A stretch of DNA of 64,000 bases from Sycon ciliatum (GCF_964019385.1 NC_088645.1:41025338-41089337); one strand, 5' to 3'; positions 1-10,328 are shown, counted from the stretch's first letter. Program-made: numbers and translations. Notes: a model not told the origin generated them from the letters alone.

Positions 1-290
1 TAAGAGCTCGTGATCACGGCAATCTATATCGTCGTGGTGGGTAATGGATAGTTCACTCCTAGCCCACACTGCCACACCGCCACCATGGGCATCTCGATCC
101 TTCCTATAGGGGGTGAGTGTCCTGGGATGGTCAACTCATGGGAGGAATTATCTGAGCAGAGCTTCGTTTCTGTTACTATTGCCACGTCTACATTATACTG
201 CAGGATTACATGCTGCAGGGCACCTATCTTGTTGCTCAGGCTGAATGCATTAGTCACTAGCAGTCGCAGAGGTCTGGAATCCATCATTGG
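1..290 (-). mobile_element. LINE fragment: N-terminal part of an endonuclease domain
   Basis: Reading the minus strand from 287 gives an open stretch of 87 codons. It resembles the start of the exonuclease-endonuclease-phosphatase domain of non-LTR retrotransposons: an early N-A-F-S-L segment, then VAIVTETKL, where the Glu would be a catalytic residue. The domain normally continues with a glycine-rich strand; here it decays and stops near position 24. It is a dead fragment at the window edge, and the rest may lie outside. The RT fragment further right is on the opposite strand, so the two are not one simple element. Confidence 0.6.
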
Positions 291-449
291 GCATGAGAGG
301 ACTGGGCATCCTGCTGGGGTGGCTGCGCATCATGCTGGTCATGTTGTGGCGCAGATCCGTTTGATCTCTTCAGGTCTCCAGCCTCTGGTGGGGAGAGGTG
401 GGAGTTTCCCCGTTTTTGGCCACTGTGTAGTGGAGTGGAGATGAAGTCT

Positions 450-486
450 GCCGGTGGTGGTGGCGGCGGTGGTGGTGGCGGCGGGG
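450..486. repeat. GGT/GGC-rich low-complexity tract
   Basis: A run of GGTGGTGGCGGC-type triplets. It can be read as polyglycine, but nothing around it supports a gene. Confidence 0.9.
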
Positions 487-614
487 AGGAGGACAGGGTG
501 CCAGTTTTACAAGACTTAGTGGTAAGAAAAGGTCAAACGCATTCCTCCACGTCTGTCACACATCGTCTTCTTCAATCTTCAATCCAGGTCATTGGAAGCA
601 ATAATACAATCCAT

Positions 615-616
<2 letters not shown>

Positions 617-652
<36 letters not shown>

Positions 653-688
653 GAGAGAGAGAGAGAGTGAGAGAGAGAGAGAGAGAGG

Positions 689-758
<70 letters not shown>

Positions 759-817
759 GAGAGAGAGACAGAGAGACAGAGAGAGAGACAGAGACAGAGA
801 GAGACAGAGAGCGAGCG

Positions 818-857
<40 letters not shown>
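617..857. repeat. Compound microsatellite (GA)n-(GACA)n-(GA)n
   Basis: About 240 bp of GA dinucleotides with a central block of GACA tetranucleotides (about 700-757), ending in GA again. The long Arg/Glu-rich and Ser/Leu-rich reading frames across it are by-products of the repeat and are not genes. Confidence 0.97.
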
Positions 858-858
<1 letters not shown>

Positions 859-1086
859 ACGGGCACCTGATTCTATCCCGGGTATGAGACCGCCCGCCCG
901 CCCCCACCACCACCACGTTCATCGAGTCTATTTTGCCCGGATAAAGGGGAGGGGGCCCGGTGTCTGGGCCTCTGGTGGAGCCGGTGTGTCGACCATCTAA
1001 TAGTATGTGATCACGTCAACATACACGGACTCCTGCTCGTGACCGAATATTATTGCGGCGCCTTTGTCAACAAGACTTAGTACCAT
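858..1086. other. Unassigned spacer
   Basis: GC-rich sequence with short CCCGCCC and CCACCACCA runs. No coding signal or repeat partner was seen in this window. Confidence 0.5.
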
Positions 1087-1375
1087 TTGAAACACCATGC
1101 CGCCGAGCTGGCCAATTCCTTAACTTCGATCTTCAACCAGTCATTGTCTAGCGGAATGGTACCGTCAGCCTGCAAACTAGTGTCTGTGTGTCCAGTGTTT
1201 TTAAAGAAAGGTGACCGTACGACAGTTCCCACTACCACCCAGTCTCGCTACTGCCCATTAATATTATTGCATTGTCTCCAAAGTCTTGGAATCGCTAGTG
1301 CTCCATGCAGCTTCACGACCATCTGGACATCACACCCGGAGCAATACCAAATGAACAGTTTGCATACAGGTGGGT
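1087..1375 (+). mobile_element. LINE reverse transcriptase fragment, N-terminal part of RT
   Basis: The frame from 1087 reads like the segment before the RT palm: 'LANSLTSIFNQSLSSG..P..KLV.V.PVF.KGDR'. This is the conserved stretch in which the RT of CR1/Jockey-like LINEs describes 'L..IFN.SL..G..P..WK...V.PI.KKGD'. Several frameshifts follow. It is probably the same insertion as the RT palm piece at 1930-2645, separated from it by the foreign piece at about 1430-1930. Confidence 0.7.
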
Positions 1376-1440
1376 TACAGTACTGGGGACCTTTTAACAC
1401 TAGTCTTGCCATCAATAACCGATTTCGCTCGAGATTGACC

Positions 1441-1716
1441 AACGGCGTTGGGAGTTCCTCGGTCATGTACTGAGAATGGAGAAGAGCTCTCCCCCACAGC
1501 GCGTGTTAGAGTTTTCAGCCACCGCGAGCCTGCGTGGTCGACTGGGCCGACCCAGGACAACTCTCTTCTCAACTCTTTCTCAGGACTGCCTAGCCCGATT
1601 CGGCATTCGCCTGGGCACGCTTAGAGGCCTTAATCAGCTGCGGCAGTTGGCAGGGGATAAGTCGGGGTGGAATGGCACCCCGCGGCACTCATCTTCCTCT
1701 GCCGAGCCGCGTCCTT
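1441..1716 (+). mobile_element. Second LINE fragment: C-terminal tail with GHVLRM motif
   Basis: The frame through 1455-1716 begins RRWEFLGHVLRMEKSSPP and continues with RGRLGRPRTT and a tryptophan near the end. This is the usual C-terminus of RTE-type LINE proteins ('RRW.WLGHVLRM...P..AL.W...G.R.RGRPR.TW'). It sits between two parts of a different LINE, so it is either a nested 5'-truncated insertion or a recombination patchwork. Confidence 0.6.
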
Positions 1717-1929
1717 GACTTATCCCCTGCAGGGTGAACATCGTGCACGAACAGTCTACCGTCTTTCTGACATTGCCACTCGAACTTGACAATAGAAGCT
1801 GCTTTCCGTATGTGCAGTTACATAATGTCATTGAGCCATGGTGTTTTTATTTTATTTTTGTGAATCCTTCCTGGAAGCAAATGCTGGTTTTATGCACTCG
1901 TGTAATTACTCAGCGTTATTTGCAATAAT

Positions 1930-2645
1930 AATCAATAACTGGCCGAGAAGCATGGACACCGGAGACTGTATACGGCCGTGCTGCTGCTCGATATGAGCAA
2001 AGCCTTTGACCGTGTTCACCACCAAACGCTAATAGATGGCCTTCACAGTCTGAAGATCCGTGGAAATGCTCTTAAGTGGTTCAAGTTGTATCTGTCTCAC
2101 CGACAGCAACACGTAGAAGTGAACGGAACCGCAAGTGACTGTAGAACCTGCACTAGGGGCGTTCCCCAGGGTTCCGTCCAAGGCCCTACCCTCTTCAGCA
2201 TCGACACTCGACTTGTCCACACTCTGCCATTGCGCTCCAAATGCCTTCTTTATGCAGGCGACACCACCCTGTATGCCTCTGGAAAGTGTCCACGAAGTGT
2301 CATGTCTTATTTGGAAGAAGTGTTTCAGTGCATGGTGGAGCAGCACGTCACAGATCGCGGCCTGCTCCTGAACTCCAGCACTCCAGGTACATGTACTGCT
2401 GATCCACGGCAACCGCCCACATCCTCCACCTAACCTGAGCATTGTCTGTGGTTCGATTGTTATTGCCCCGTCTGACGAAGTTAAATACCTGGGACTGACT
2501 CTCGACTCAACTTTAAGTTTCAGTGCCCACGTTGACTCCCTCAAGGAAGACATCGGAAAGAATTATGTAGGTGCTTTTCGACGTGGAAGGAGGAACCTTG
2601 CTGTCCAGGCCATGCAGTTGTACTTGTCAGCAGTTCAGTGCAGAG
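1930..2645 (+). mobile_element. LINE reverse transcriptase fragment: palm and thumb
   Basis: The frame from 1978 contains LLLDMSKAFDRVHH (RT motif A with catalytic Asp) and GVPQGSVQGP (motif B). A decayed motif C follows, YAGDTTLY, where YADD/FADD is expected. After a frameshift, 2440-2640 continues with 'KYLGLTLDSTLSF..HVDSL', the thumb. The altered catalytic box and the frameshifts make it inactive. It matches the family of the RT piece at 1087-1375. Confidence 0.8.
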
Positions 2646-3005
2646 CAAGCTCGAGTCCGCTAGCACTGCCTACTATACGTGCCCATTAAGAATGGTAACA
2701 ATAGTATCACTAAAGTTGGTTGCTCCAACGATGAGCACACGCTTCTTGCCGAACTTGACATTTGACTGACTCACGACTGCCATCCGGAGCACACGAGGAG
2801 CACGTCGCACCTTCCGCTTGGCAAACCTGAAAGAAAGCACCACTCCCTGCTCAATACACAGTGTTTCGGGGAACTCACCCCTCATCAGTTGAGCTTGAGT
2901 AGGCTTCATGACTAATACCGCCGAAGTCGCAACTTCTAAGTTCGGAATAATATCACTGCTCTTCAAAACAACCAGATCCCTTGTAACCCCACGGCCAGAC
3001 GCGAC
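2646..3005. other. Unassigned spacer
   Basis: No convincing coding frame, repeat or inverted termini seen. Confidence 0.4.
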
Positions 3006-3717
3006 ATGGACAGTAATGGTGCTGCTGCTGTTTCTGCTGGTGCGGCTGCCGTCGGTGCGAATGGGTCGACACCCATCGGGGATGCTGATGCTGCCAGTGC
3101 TCTTGAGTCGACAACCGTCGGAGATGCTGTGCAGGTGGATACCGGAGTGCTTAATCCTGCTGCAGATTGGGATTTGCCTGCACCAACTTTACCGCCTGTT
3201 GCCAATCCTGTATTTCAGCTAGGTGATATGGATGAGACAGAGACTTTAGCTGAGATCAACAATGCCTATGAGAAATGTGTACACTTCTCTCCAAATGCTT
3301 TCCGCATTCCATGTGGGAGAGTTGGCCGTCGATTTGTTGCCGAACTAGCCCGATTTCTGCTTTGCTTTGGCGAGACAGGCTCGTATTCGAAACACGCCTT
3401 TACTATTGCAGCTGTTTTCCAGCAGCTTCTTCTCCAGAAACCGCAAGGCGATGACACCAAGCATACGGCTATTCTTGAGCGTAGGCTTGGTCTATGGGCC
3501 AAGGGAGAGATTGCTGAACTCTTGCGGGAATTCGGCATCATACAAGAAGCCCGCACAAAGAGGGATGGATCAGGATCAGCAAAAGAAAGGAAGCCTGCCG
3601 ATTCAGCTAGACAATTCGCAGAGTCGGTCAACAATGACAGGCTTTCTGCTGCCCTGCGCCAGTTGTCAAAATGATGAATATGGTGGAGTGCATCAACTGG
3701 ATGCCATCATTGACGGC
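3006..3717 (+). mobile_element. RLE-type non-LTR element: N-terminal region
   Basis: A 222-codon frame starts at an ATG at 3006. The first ~60 residues are Ala/Gly-rich and acidic. Then comes a conserved block with FAVELARFLLCF-like, KHTAILERRLGLWAKGEI and NDRLSAALRQLSK segments. This is the region that precedes the RT in a family of invertebrate retroelements whose RT carries a GDPLAM motif. The next frame (3671-3717) reads 'EYGGVHQLD..IDG', which normally leads straight into TSxRDIL of the RT. That TSIRDIL sequence is found only at 4385, so the element is interrupted between 3717 and 4384. Confidence 0.65.
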
Positions 3718-4383
3718 ACATCTCCGCGACATCTCTGCTAACTTGCTGGAGCGTGTGGCCCATAGCGTTGCAGTGGAACCGCATCTGCAGCAGGTGACCG
3801 GAGAGCAGTTTCGCTATCGGACGGCCATCCGCACCGATCAAGCACGTCTGGATGTCGCTGCAAGTGGCCTATGGGGTGGCCGGTTTGAGCGCACCTACAT
3901 CGATGTGCGAGTTTTTAACCCACATGCGCCATCAAACCGTGCCACCTCAATTCCTTCCTGCTACACAAAGCATGAGAAGGAGAAGAGAAGGAGCTATGAA
4001 AAGCGCATTCACGAGATTGAGCACTCGTCATTTGTCCCCGCTATTTTTTCGACCACTGGCGGCATGAGCAAGCACGCGGAGGCTCTGTACAAGCGTATCG
4101 CACTGTTGCTGTCATCCAAGACCGGTGATCCGTACAGCTGCTTGATGTCCTGGCTGAGGTGTAAGCTCTCCTTCGCACTGCTCCGCTCCAATGTTATGTG
4201 TCTGCGCGGATGCCGTAACCTCAGAATGCAGATGGACTCGCCACCTGTTTTGGCTGTTGCTGAGGCTTGCATTCGCTCCTAAGTGGTATGTTTTGAGCGC
4301 TTTTGGGTGTTATCCTTTTCTTTCTTTTCTTCATTTTGCCCTAAATTATCATCTCTTATGGCCTTCCTGTATACGCTCTGACC
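3718..4383 (+). mobile_element. Nested 5'-truncated copy: RLE endonuclease domain plus 3' UTR
   Basis: This encodes only the C-terminal part of the same element family: 'LERVAHSVAVEPHLQ', then RLDVAASGLWGGRFERTYI-DVRVFNPHAPSN, SSFVPAIFSTTGGM and SWLRCKLSFALLRS. The LDV and DVRV strands fit a PD-(D/E)xK restriction-like endonuclease core. A T-rich tail of about 100 bp (4280-4375) follows the stop, as expected for a 3' UTR. Near-duplicate octamers flank it (GACGGCAC at about 3714 and GACCGCAC at about 4379), suggesting an imperfect target duplication. Keeping the 3' end and losing the 5' end is the typical outcome of target-primed reverse transcription. Confidence 0.65.
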
Positions 4384-5590
4384 GCACTTCGATTCGGGAT
4401 ATACTGCAGCAGAAACACCCAGCAGCTGAGCCCGTGGGCGAGGATGCGATCATGGATGGACCGCCACTCCTTGAGCCCCATCCCATCATTTTCAATGCAA
4501 TTGATCGAAAAGTCATTAAGCAGGCCGCCATGGGCACAAGTGGTTCAGCTGGCGCTTCGGATGTGGACGCGGATGGGTGGCGGCACATGTGCTCCTCCTT
4601 CACGGATGTGTCTCAGTCCCTGTGCAGTGCCCTGGCTCTGTGTGCTCGGCGGCTGGCTTCGACTTATGACGAGCCGGAATCAATGGTGGCATATACCTCG
4701 TGTCGCCTCATTCCGTTGGACAAGAGCCCTGGAGTGCGGCCTATTGGAATTGGCGAGGTCATACGGCGGATAATTGGCAAGGCAATACTGTCTGTTGCAG
4801 GTGGGGCAGTTAAGGAGGTGGCTGGATGCGTCCAACTCTGTGCTGGACAAGACAGTGGGATGCTATGACCAGTGTGTTCAGTGATGAAAGCACAGAAGGC
4901 ATATTATTGGCGGACGCATCCAATGCCTTTAATAGAATGAATCGAGCTGTTGGCCTGCGCAATGGTCAAAGAATCTGCCCTGAGTTGGCTCCAGTACTGA
5001 TAAACACCTATCGCACACCTGCCCGACTGTATGTTGGTGGTGAGTGCAGCATGTCGGAAGAGGGCACCACGCAAGGAGATCCTCTAGCAATGCCATTCTA
5101 TGCTATTGCCATGCTGCTTCTGGTCAGGAAGGCGACAAAATGTGTCGCCTTCCTGAACTAATGAGGATTCCATCCAACCCTGGTTCGCTGATGATGCCTC
5201 GGCGGCGGGAAAACTCGCAAGGATGCGTGCCTGGTGGGATGTTCTTGTTGGGGATGGCCCTAAATATGGATATTTCCTGAATCCTGCAAAATCAGTGCTG
5301 GTTGTCAAGGAGCCGTGCATGGAGGAGGCCAAGTCTCTCTTCCAGGGTACTGATAATTATATCAATAACATGTGAAGGATCACGCTACCTAGGGGCTGCG
5401 ATAGAGACCTCCCAATTCTGCCAGGACTACTTCCTCCGTTAACAAAAACTTCGTGATGGATTTTGATGGATATGAAAACGCTTAGAACAGGTCAAGAAGT
5501 TTGTATCGACTGCAAATGACTGGACGAAGGTGAGTAAGCCTATGTACAGCGTCTTTACAAGAGAAACTGTTGGCGGAATGATCAGAGAGT
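4384..5590 (+). mobile_element. RLE-type non-LTR element: reverse transcriptase domain
   Basis: The frame to 4862 reads TSIRDILQQKHP, then PIIFNAIDRKVIKQAA, GWRHMCSSF and RLIPLDKSPGVRPIGIGE, the last being the fingers of the RT. After a frameshift at about 4862 the frame carries LLADASNAFNRMNR (motif A, catalytic Asp) and EEGTTQGDPLAMPFYA (motif B). A second frameshift near 5160 leads to WFADDASAAGKLARM (motif C, ADD) and 'YFLNPAKSVLVV'. A third piece at 5370-5420 gives EGSRYLGAAIETSQF. All catalytic motifs can be recognised, but across at least three frames, so it is a pseudogene. Confidence 0.7.
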
Positions 5591-6632
5591 TCAGTTTGCG
5601 TCGCTTTCGCTCGATTCATTTTTGACCTGCGTCGCTGTCGTCATCTGCTGCACGCGAGTCGTCATCTGCTGTACGCGAGACGTCATCTCTCTCTCGAATC
5701 GTTGTTCAGCTCGTTTCAGCCTTGCCTCGGCTTCTTTGATCACACTCCGCTTGATGTCGCTGTCGTTCAAGTAAGTTTGCTTTCAAGCTGCGTGATCCGC
5801 CGCGATGGCGATTACTCGTTTCCACCAGGGAGTCGTGAAAAATATTTTACGACTCCCTGGTTTCATCTTCGCTCTCCAGAACTCCGCGAAACGAGGAGTA
5901 AAGGCACAGCCAAACTGATTCCATTTTCTCTAATGGATACCAGCACTGAACGGCAGCGGTTAGCAAGTCCAGTCGACTTTCTTTAGCCACGAGACTCGCA
6001 TCGGACTGCAGACTTCTGAAAGAATGCATGGTCAACAGCATTCGAATCTGGGCTTTGCGCAGGTTGAACAAGAACTCGAGTTCAGAATTATTTTCATAGA
6101 GCCGTGCGATCGGAGCAGCTCCTTGTTCACTCGCTCATTGTGTGGGCTCGCTGCTCCGTTTTATCGCTCTCTATCACTCTCCCACGTACTCAGTGCTAAA
6201 GTGGTAGAGAGGCCAAGCAGCGCAATATCCCCTCGGAGAAGTGGTATTTCAGTTTCGCTTGCCATGACTGTCATCACCTATGTTTCCACAGCGCAACCAT
6301 CGATTCCGCTCGGCTTGTTGTGAAAGGTCGCTTTCCTTGCATCGTATCTCTGTCATGGCATGCCAGGGAAGGCCAAGAAAGTGATTGCGACTCATTTCAC
6401 GGCAGTTTGTGCCCAAATCAGCCCCTCGAAATTCCATCACGAAGTTTTTGTTAACGGAGGAAGTATGTTAACAACAAAGTTCGGCAGTGGACCGATGAAG
6501 TTTTGCGACTGGCCGAGATTGCTCAGAGTCACCCCAGGCAGCGTATTCCGCTTTGTGCCAAGCCATACGAAGCAAAATAATGGTCTTTTGTATGCCGGAC
6601 TACCGGCCATCGCCGGCCGCTCCTCACCAAAA
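5591..6632. other. Insertion of unknown type inside the RLE element
   Basis: Retroelement coding similarity stops near 5590 (after YSVFTRET) and resumes at about 6634 (RLGGLAIVQPS). The 1 kb between contains a short tandem repeat of about 22-24 bp (GTCATCTGCTG-containing, 5638-5690) and the hairpin at 5824-5861. No long coding frame was recognised. Matching inverted termini were not found by eye. Confidence 0.5.
5824..5861. repeat. Perfect hairpin, 13 bp arms
   Basis: ACCAGGGAGTCGT (5824-5836) and its exact reverse complement (5849-5861) flank a 12 bp AT-rich loop. Similar small hairpins with a GGGAGT...ACTCCC core occur at 7891, 48848 and 51848. Confidence 0.9.
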
Positions 6633-6633
6633 T

Positions 6634-7160
6634 GACTCCATGAGACACCTTTTTGCGTAGTCTTGTCGGCTGGGTGGTCTCGCGATAGTGCAGCCTTCAA
6701 CTCTAATACGTCAGTATGACACGTCCATGTTCATCACTGCTCCCATTGTGCAACTAATCAAGGGAGACATCCACACCCTCGGAGATACGTTGGATGTTGT
6801 CCTGAAGAGGAAGAACCAATCGAGGTCATCAAATCGAAGAGGCCAGTCGGATGCACTGTCGTCTGTTATCGAGGTCTCTTCGCCAACGTTTGTCCGAACA
6901 ATTGACCCGACAAGGGAGAGGGGAGCTTCCAGTTGGCTGACCTGTAAGCCGTTACGTCGCTATGGGTTCAACCTAACGAAAGGTGAATTCAGAGATGGAC
7001 TTTGCTTACGGTATGGCTGGACACCCCAGCGGCTGCCGTCATCATGTGTATGTGGTGTGGCCACCTCTGTGAGCCATCTCTTATCATGCCCAGTTGGCGG
7101 TCTTCCATCGATAAGACACAACGAGATTGGAGACGTAACGGCTTCACTTTTGAAGATCAT
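6634..7160 (+). mobile_element. RLE-type non-LTR element: C-terminal half, truncated
   Basis: The frame reads RLGGLAIVQPSTLIRQYDTS, later 'ASSWLTCKPLRRYGFNLTKGEFRD', then CVCGVATSVSHLLSCPVGG and LPSIRHNEIGDVTASLLK. The C-x-C-x7-H-x4-C spacing is a zinc knuckle of the kind that precedes the restriction-like endonuclease in RLE LINEs, and RHNEIxD begins that domain. The frame then runs into unrelated sequence at about 7155, so the catalytic LDV/DVRV part is missing here. It survives in the nested copy at 3718-4383 and in the copy at 50520-51175. Confidence 0.65.
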
Positions 7161-7328
7161 AATTATGCAATAATCAGTGCCCTCACCCTCTACAGCTCAC
7201 TCCCTATCGATATCACAACCCAACCTCGAAGAAATTCTTTCCGAAACAATGCATCCAGTCTTCTTTTGGGCAGTGCCTGTTTCTGCTCCGTGCATCCCCT
7301 GGTTTCTTATATCTCGAACGTGTACTTA

Positions 7329-7400
7329 AGGTTTGTATGGTTCTGCCAATTTCACTGCTTTTCAAGCAGAACCTGCCAATTTTTCGAACATTATCTACCA
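7329..7400 (-). repeat. Fragment of the 183 bp MITE family seen at 49733
   Basis: Reverse-complement similarity to the MITEs at 49733-49915 and 51190-51380: TTGGCAGAACCATACAAACC and CGAAAAATTGGCAG-type segments. Only one end is present. Confidence 0.7.
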
Positions 7401-7479
7401 AGGGCTAGCATGAATTCCACAGTGACTTTAGTTTGCATCCTCAGGGAGCCGTAGCCTTGAAGCGATTCATGTGCCTCCC

Positions 7480-7498
7480 TCCCCCCCCCCCCCCCCCG
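7480..7498. repeat. Poly-C tract
   Basis: Run of C with little interruption; similar C-runs lie near 8028-8043. Confidence 0.9.
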
Positions 7499-7536
7499 AT
7501 CGCACAATTCAATGCAAGGGTTGAGGTGAATATGTA

Positions 7537-7648
7537 TAGGATAGTGCACGGATCCGAGGAGAATATTTTTCATAATCCCCAAGGCGCGCAGCGCCGCGGG
7601 GATTATGAAAAATATTCTTCCGAGGACCAATCCGTGCACTATCTGTAT
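7537..7648. repeat. Long imperfect palindrome (foldback MITE)
   Basis: The arm ATAGTGCACGGAT...GAATATTTTTCATAATCCCC (7541-7580) is mirrored by GGGGATTATGAAAAATATTC...ATCCGTGCACTAT (7598-7642), with a 5 bp gap in one arm and a GC-rich loop of about 18 bp. The transcript would form a long stem. No coding capacity. Confidence 0.85.
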
Positions 7649-9040
7649 ATAGCTCGACTTGTCAGGGCCTAGGGGTCAGCGCAGCCATCACGGTACACAG
7701 TTTTTGGCTTTCACACTTTTTCAGTTGTAAGCATGCAGGGAGTACAGTACTCAGTACGTACTTTTTCAAGCTCACAAAAAAAGGAAAGGCAAGGAAACAT
7801 GACACAGGAACAAAACACAATCTGACAAATGAAAAAACAATACCTGATCTTTTTTCTCTTTACATTGCCTCACCCTGTTATGGTTATCTTCAGGGAGTAT
7901 TGTACTACTCCCTGGTTTTCTTCTTGTTCTGGTGGGACACAAGCATAGACCAATCCGTTTGGAATCATGGCAGTCGCGAGATGGAATTCGGCTGGTAGAC
8001 AGACTTGTGCTACGAACATGACACCCCCGCCCCCCCCCCCTCCCCGGCATTGTACATTTTGTAGTTAAAGAATTGTACGGACAGTGGGACAAAATACATA
8101 TAGTACTGAACTGTTGTGCCTCTGAGTCGGAGCCCTTAGAGTGCGGGAAGTGTTGTGTTAAACCACATTCAAAAGGTTGAGCCAATTATCATCGCATTTC
8201 CGTTAAAACGGGTACCAACGGTGAGAAGTGGTACGGTCAATGGTCACTGCTGTAATGACCGTGCGTCCGTGTCCAACACCCCAGGCTGACCCAAAACTAC
8301 AAGAACTACTTGCTCGTCACAATCACTCTTTTCTTGATTCCAGGTCTAGACCGTCACAGTTGGAAGTTCAACATGATTTGGAATCAGTCTGCGATCTGTG
8401 CAACATGCAACCGTGACCGAGGGCACTTTGAAGCCAATTGCCGTGATCTCTTTTTAGGAGACCAAACATGGCCACCAGAGCCAATGATGACGCAGACGCG
8501 TGCGGATAGATCCGACGGTCCCTGGCCCAAGGGCGACCCGATCACAGTGGAAGGGGCACTGAGTTCAGATGCGATATTCACCTTGTTCCATCCCGGCACC
8601 CCACCCACCCTGTCGTGTGGTCTATTGGCGGCCGGTCAGGGACAATTCCATGCAGTAGGCGGATGCCGCACAGTATAATTCCTTGACCTCTGACCCAGCA
8701 CCAGGCTTCAGCCTTCTTGGCGGAAGTTTGATCACAGCCACTACATGATGTAGTAGTGTACTGCAATTATAATAATTATAGTTATTTGTCAGGAGCACTT
8801 TTCCTTACTTCAAGTAGCCAGTGTTCCTCCATCTTGTTATTGTGTTGTTGCTGATGATACTGACCTGATAGTGTCAGTATGTTCAGTATACCCAACTCGC
8901 GACCCACGAACAGTCCTTGGCTACACCACGTACAGTTGAAATTGTCCAAATTTTCACCCGGAGGCCTACGTCAGTATCATTATTAGTATTATTAATTTTT
9001 CCCAAACTGGTAGCACTACGGAGCTGGAGTACGTGACTGT
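7649..9040. other. Largely unassigned stretch
   Basis: Contains a small hairpin at 7891-7914 (CAGGGAGTA/TACTCCCTG) and a C-rich tract at about 8028-8043. Open frames across 8228-8678 show no motif I recognise and no consistent codon pattern. Nothing else could be supported. Confidence 0.4.
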
Positions 9041-9044
9041 GTGT

Positions 9045-9086
9045 ACAGTCTACAGTCAGTACAGTCTACAGTCAGTACAGTCTACA
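9045..9086. repeat. Short tandem repeat, ~18 bp unit
   Basis: About 2.5 copies of TACAGTCTACAGTCAG. Confidence 0.8.
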
Positions 9087-9162
9087 CTACAGAGATGTGC
9101 TCCCTGCTCCCTGCTAGCTGTAGCAGTCGCAGTACAGCTGCTGTAGCTAGACATGCTAGATA

Positions 9163-9354
9163 CACAGTAAAACCTGTCAAGGCGACCACTCGGATAAGGC
9201 GACCACCTGTGACTGTCCCAGACGACCACTACCGCCAGGACCAAGGGATGCCTTTCCAGTGAAATGACCCTGGATAAGGAGACCACCTGCTTACAGAGCT
9301 AGAGACTACACTTTGAAGGTCCCTTGAGCGGTCGTATTAGACAGGTTTCACTGT
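9163..9354. mobile_element. MITE with TACAGTRAAACCTGTC termini (Tc1/mariner or pogo type)
   Basis: Begins near ACAGTAAAACCTGTCAAGGCGACC and ends in GGTCGTATTAGACAGGTTTCACTGTA, which are imperfect inverted repeats. Repeated GGCGACCAC-like segments lie inside. Terminal TA with ACAGTG-like ends fits TA-targeting MITEs, a well-known non-autonomous type in marine invertebrates. Superfamily is inferred from ends only. Confidence 0.65.
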
Positions 9355-9420
9355 ACTCGTACTCGGTACAGTGCACTGTACCGAGTACGAGTACAGTGAA
9401 ACCTGTCTAATACGACCGCT
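9327..9420. repeat. Perfect 94 bp palindrome, no spacer
   Basis: Two 47 bp arms are exact reverse complements with the centre between 9373 and 9374 (ACAGTG|CACTGT). The outer 25-30 bp of each arm is the end of the MITE family above, in head-to-head orientation. The centre (TACTCGTACTCGG...) is not part of the MITE end. Confidence 0.95.
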
Positions 9421-9896
9421 GGCTAAGGGTTTCCATATTATTCGCAAGAAATTGCGTATTATTGAGATACAAGATATTGTTCTCAAGCATCAAGATTCAA
9501 ATCCCAAAAATGATGCTATGCGAAAAATTTCTAAAAATATTCAAAAAATCACTCAAAACCCGATAATTATCCACGGCTGTATTCGCATTTCGCACCCGGA
9601 GGTGGCTGAGTCATCCGCTCGACTCGCTGTCTCGGAAGCTGCCATACAGCACTAGACACTTGTTTATGCCTCGTCATCATTGCTTTTTCTCGTATGGTCC
9701 ATGTATGTAACTACTGGTACTTGTTTTTATTGTATCATTAATAATAATAATATAATCATTGTGTTACTTAATTCTGCCCGTACAAGAGGCCGGTTTACCA
9801 AGTTTAAAAAAAAAATTATCCACCCGTTGCCATGGCAACGATGACGTAACATAATGCATGACAGTGCTGAGCTCAGATCAGGGAGCCCTACGGGTC

Positions 9897-9966
9897 TTCT
9901 CTTTCACCTACCTTCGTCTTGGCATCGAAAACTCGGCGTCGAAAATGAAGCCGGAGTGCCCCTTTA
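9897..9966 (-). repeat. Terminal fragment of the TTAA element family
   Basis: About 70 bp matching, in reverse complement, the outer end of the element at 23331-27808. It includes TGAAGCCGGAGTGCCCCTT followed by TTAA... in reverse sense. Only the end is present. Confidence 0.8.
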
Positions 9967-9987
9967 AGTAGCCGCATACTACTACGA

Positions 9988-9988
9988 G

Positions 9989-10032
<44 letters not shown>
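9988..10032. repeat. (TTA)n microsatellite
   Basis: About 14 ATT triplets. This type of tract ends SINE and LINE copies elsewhere in the window. Confidence 0.95.
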
Positions 10033-10255
10033 GTCCTGGTGGTGACAGTCAATTTTTTCTTCAGACTTTTCCCGTTTGTCTCTTTCCCTCAAACCAGTTA
10101 ATATTTTATGACTTGGGGCTCCCCGCGTGCTAGTTTGTACGTGAAGTGTGTGGGTTACAGTGAGGGCTGCGTCCCACCCGCCTGTGTGGATTCACAGGAA
10201 GTGTGAGTTACGAAGTCTGAAGAAAATGTTGAACGGCCTCTGCTGGGATGACGAC

Positions 10256-10328
10256 TACACCATAGCTCAGTGGTTAGAGCATCGCTGGCTTCAAGCGAAG
10301 ATCCCTGGTTCGAGTCCTGGTGGTGACA
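10256..10328 (+). ncRNA. tRNA-like SINE head, copy 1
   Basis: A box A-like segment (TAGCTCAGTGG) and a box B-like segment (GGTTCGAGTCC) are spaced as in a tRNA. The D stem GCTC/GAGC and anticodon stem TCGCT/AGCGA pair perfectly. The T stem CCTGG/CCTGG has a central T-T mismatch, and two outer acceptor pairs fail. The anticodon loop is GGCTTCA, with G at position 33 where T is nearly invariant, so this is a tRNA relic with a pol III promoter and probably not a working tRNA. Confidence 0.75.

Noticed and set aside
435..887. Long Arg/Glu and Ser/Leu-rich reading frames
   Set aside because: They are translations of the GA/GACA microsatellite in several frames and have no independent coding signal.
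8228..8678. Possible CCHC-type protein (CDLCNMQP, CATCNRDRGHFEANC)
   Set aside because: The Cys/His spacing C-x2-C-x5-H-x4-C is close to, but not, a zinc knuckle, and no Gag or ORF1 neighbour was found.
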